NCBI GenBank assembly: GCA_040235415.1
Contig: JBECKR010000259.1
Coordinates: 1-15,971 of the forward strand
Length of the DNA stretch: 15,971 nt
Direction of reading: 5' to 3'
Origin: JBECKR01 sp040235415
GTDB taxonomy: Bacteria; Acidobacteriota; Polarisedimenticolia; Polarisedimenticolales; Polarisedimenticolaceae
Every line of letters begins with the position of its first letter. Position 1 is the stretch's first letter. Of this stretch, positions 14,878 through 15,971 are shown piece by piece. The translations under genes and the position numbers were made by a program. Below the pieces are notes generated by a model. It did no database searches. It had not been told where the DNA came from and was given only the letters and a program-made list of their open reading frames with translations.

Positions 14878-15516
14878 ATGAACGGAACGTCGCGTTTCAT
14901 CCCGCTCGCGATCGCTCTCGGCCTGACGCTCGGCTGCGCCGGGCGCCCGGTGGAGACCGTCCGGATCCCTCCCCGGATCGACCTCTCCCGGCATGAGACG
15001 ATCGGCGTCGTGCAGTTCGAAGCGGCATCCGCGCAGGACCTGGCGCCACTCGCGACTCGGCGGTTCGAGGAAGCCGCCCGCCGCGACCAGGGTCTCGTCC
15101 GCATGATCCCGCTCGGCACTTCGGATCAGGCGCTGCGATCGATCGACCGCGGCTCGTGGAATCCCGACGCGTTCCGGTCGCTCGGCGAGCAGCACGGGCT
15201 CCGCACCGTGCTGCTCGGAGAGCTGAGCGTGTCGCAGGCCCGGCCCAACCTCCGGGTCGCTCCGGACCTGCGCTCCGGCGGCGTGACGGCCGAGATCGAC
15301 GCGACGCTCGCCGTCCGGCTCGTCGAGACCGAGTCCGGCGCGTCGATCTGGAGCAGCTCGGCGCGGGCCCGTCGCAGCGTCGGGCAGATCGGCGTGATCG
15401 GCGGGCGCGAAGTCGTGTTCGACGCGCCGGATCCGGAGCGCGCCTACGGCGCGCTCATCGACGGGCTGGTCGAGCAGGTCACCGACGACTTTCACGCCCA
15501 CTCGGTGCGGCGCTAG
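14878..15516 (+). CDS. Outer-membrane-type lipoprotein, possibly CsgG/LpoB-like fold
   Basis: A 212-residue lipoprotein: residues 7-19 are hydrophobic and end in LTLGC with Cys20 as the probable lipidated residue. The mature part begins with a strand-helix unit (ETIGVVQFEAASAQDLAPL, then TRRFEEAARR), followed by VLLGELSVSQARPNL, AEIDATLAVRLVETESGASIWSSSARA and a C-terminal helix ending VTDDFHAHSVRR. Strand order and the LVxxxSGxxIW pattern are like CsgG/LpoB/TolB-N-type lipoproteins that meet envelope partners; I cannot name a family. Start ATG 14878 is chosen by its GGAGG and the promoter position. The 3' end overlaps the convergent hydrolase gene by 38 bp. Confidence 0.82.
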   Translation: MNGTSRFIPLAIALGLTLGCAGRPVETVRIPPRIDLSRHETIGVVQFEAASAQDLAPLATRRFEEAARRDQGLVRMIPLGTSDQALRSIDRGSWNPDAFRSLGEQHGLRTVLLGELSVSQARPNLRVAPDLRSGGVTAEIDATLAVRLVETESGASIWSSSARARRSVGQIGVIGGREVVFDAPDPERAYGALIDGLVEQVTDDFHAHSVRR

Positions 15517-15971
15517 CGACGAACGCCGCCGCCTCGCGGTCCGGCACCGCCGCGGCCGACAGCCGCAGCCGACCGCTCGCGCCGGCTCGCTCGTAGGCCG
15601 CGACGGCGACAACGAACGCCTCGCCCAGCGCGGTCTCCGTCACGGCTCGATTGCACGCGTCGATCGGCGCGTCGAACAGCACCGGCCGGGGTGCGAGCGC
15701 CGCGACGACCTCGACGACGTCGCCGATCCCCGCGATTCCCGGGATCACCGCGTCCGCCGGCAGGTAGCAGAACGCGCCCTCGAGCGCGCCGCGGTACCCG
15801 ACGAGGGCGCCGCGCGCGACGACCGCCTCGACCCGGGGGTCGAAGAGCGCGGCGAGGAGAGCGAGAAGCGCGCCGCCCGGTTCGCCGCGGGGCGGATCCA
15901 CGCCGGCGTCGAACGGCACCTCGACGGCGTCGCCCGCGCCGAGCGGCGTCGTGGCCGAGTCGCCCCACACC
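15479..15971 (-). CDS. Alpha/beta-hydrolase family protein (acetylxylan-esterase-like), C-terminal part, cut by edge
   Basis: About 163 residues are visible and the 5' end is outside the window; the GTG at 15970 is not taken as a start. The pattern GGALLALLAALFDPRVEAVVARGAL, then AVIPGIAGIGDVVEVVAALAPRPVLFDAPIDACNRAV, matches the C-terminal half of acetylxylan-esterase/abhydrolase-7-type proteins. In these the APRP strand leads to the acid residue. The nucleophile elbow that should precede GG reads RGEPGG with no Ser at the GxSxG centre, so the protein may be inactive or the alignment may be off. The last 15 or so residues overlap the lipoprotein gene on the other strand. Confidence 0.7.
   Translation of the reverse strand, partial: VWGDSATTPLGAGDAVEVPFDAGVDPPRGEPGGALLALLAALFDPRVEAVVARGALVGYRGALEGAFCYLPADAVIPGIAGIGDVVEVVAALAPRPVLFDAPIDACNRAVTETALGEAFVVAVAAYERAGASGRLRLSAAAVPDREAAAFVASAAPSGRESRR

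Overview
This is a very GC-rich, gene-dense window from an uncultured-looking Gram-negative bacterium. An RND efflux adaptor, several lipoprotein or Sec signal peptides, a sulfatase-TPR protein and a FAAL/ACP pair point to a diderm soil or sediment lineage such as Acidobacteriota, Myxococcota or a neighbouring phylum. No rRNA or marker gene is present, so the phylum is inference only. Most starts are ATG or GTG behind GGAGG-like ribosome sites. Several genes have RpoD-like promoters (TTGNC, 17-18 bp, TAGNCT or TATNTN). I see no tRNA, rRNA, CRISPR array, transposase or integrase.

Layout. (1) 1-2459, minus strand: the 5' end of an RND periplasmic adaptor lipoprotein, preceded by a two-gene unit. 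That unit is a ParA-type ATPase fused to a C-terminal glycogen-binding CBM48/AMPK-beta-like domain, followed with a 4-base GTGA overlap by an unrecognised 254-residue protein that looks like a degenerate ParA/MinD fold. This pair is the most unusual thing in the window. (2) 2490-6053, minus strand: a redox and acyl-CoA cluster of OsmC-like protein, FMO-like flavoprotein, PHBH-fold FAD oxidoreductase and MaoC-type hydratase. (3) 6181-9069, plus strand: an orphan CheR-like methyltransferase, an alpha/beta-hydrolase fused to a LuxR-type HTH (with Cys as apparent nucleophile), and a membrane methyltransferase of the MddA (methanethiol S-methyltransferase) type. (4) 9078-11177, minus strand: a sulfatase-superfamily/TPR fusion with Thr at the usual formylglycine position. 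(5) 11260-14215: a PlsC-like acyltransferase (plus strand) facing an acyl carrier protein plus fatty-acyl-AMP ligase operon (minus strand), a likely lipid-making or acyl-tailoring locus. (6) 14240-15971: a secreted P19/Tp34-like beta-sandwich protein, a small lipoprotein, and the C-terminal part of an alpha/beta-hydrolase running off the edge.

How the genes may work together. The ParA-CBM48 protein keeps the ParA ATPase motifs and the main glycogen-contact residues known from AMPK beta. It could therefore place polyglucan granules or couple glycogen state to a ParA-style switch, with the co-translated pseudo-ATPase as partner. The ACP/FAAL/PlsC group suggests activation of a free fatty acid onto a dedicated carrier and transfer to a lipid. 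The other genes look like independent short transcription units with their own promoters.
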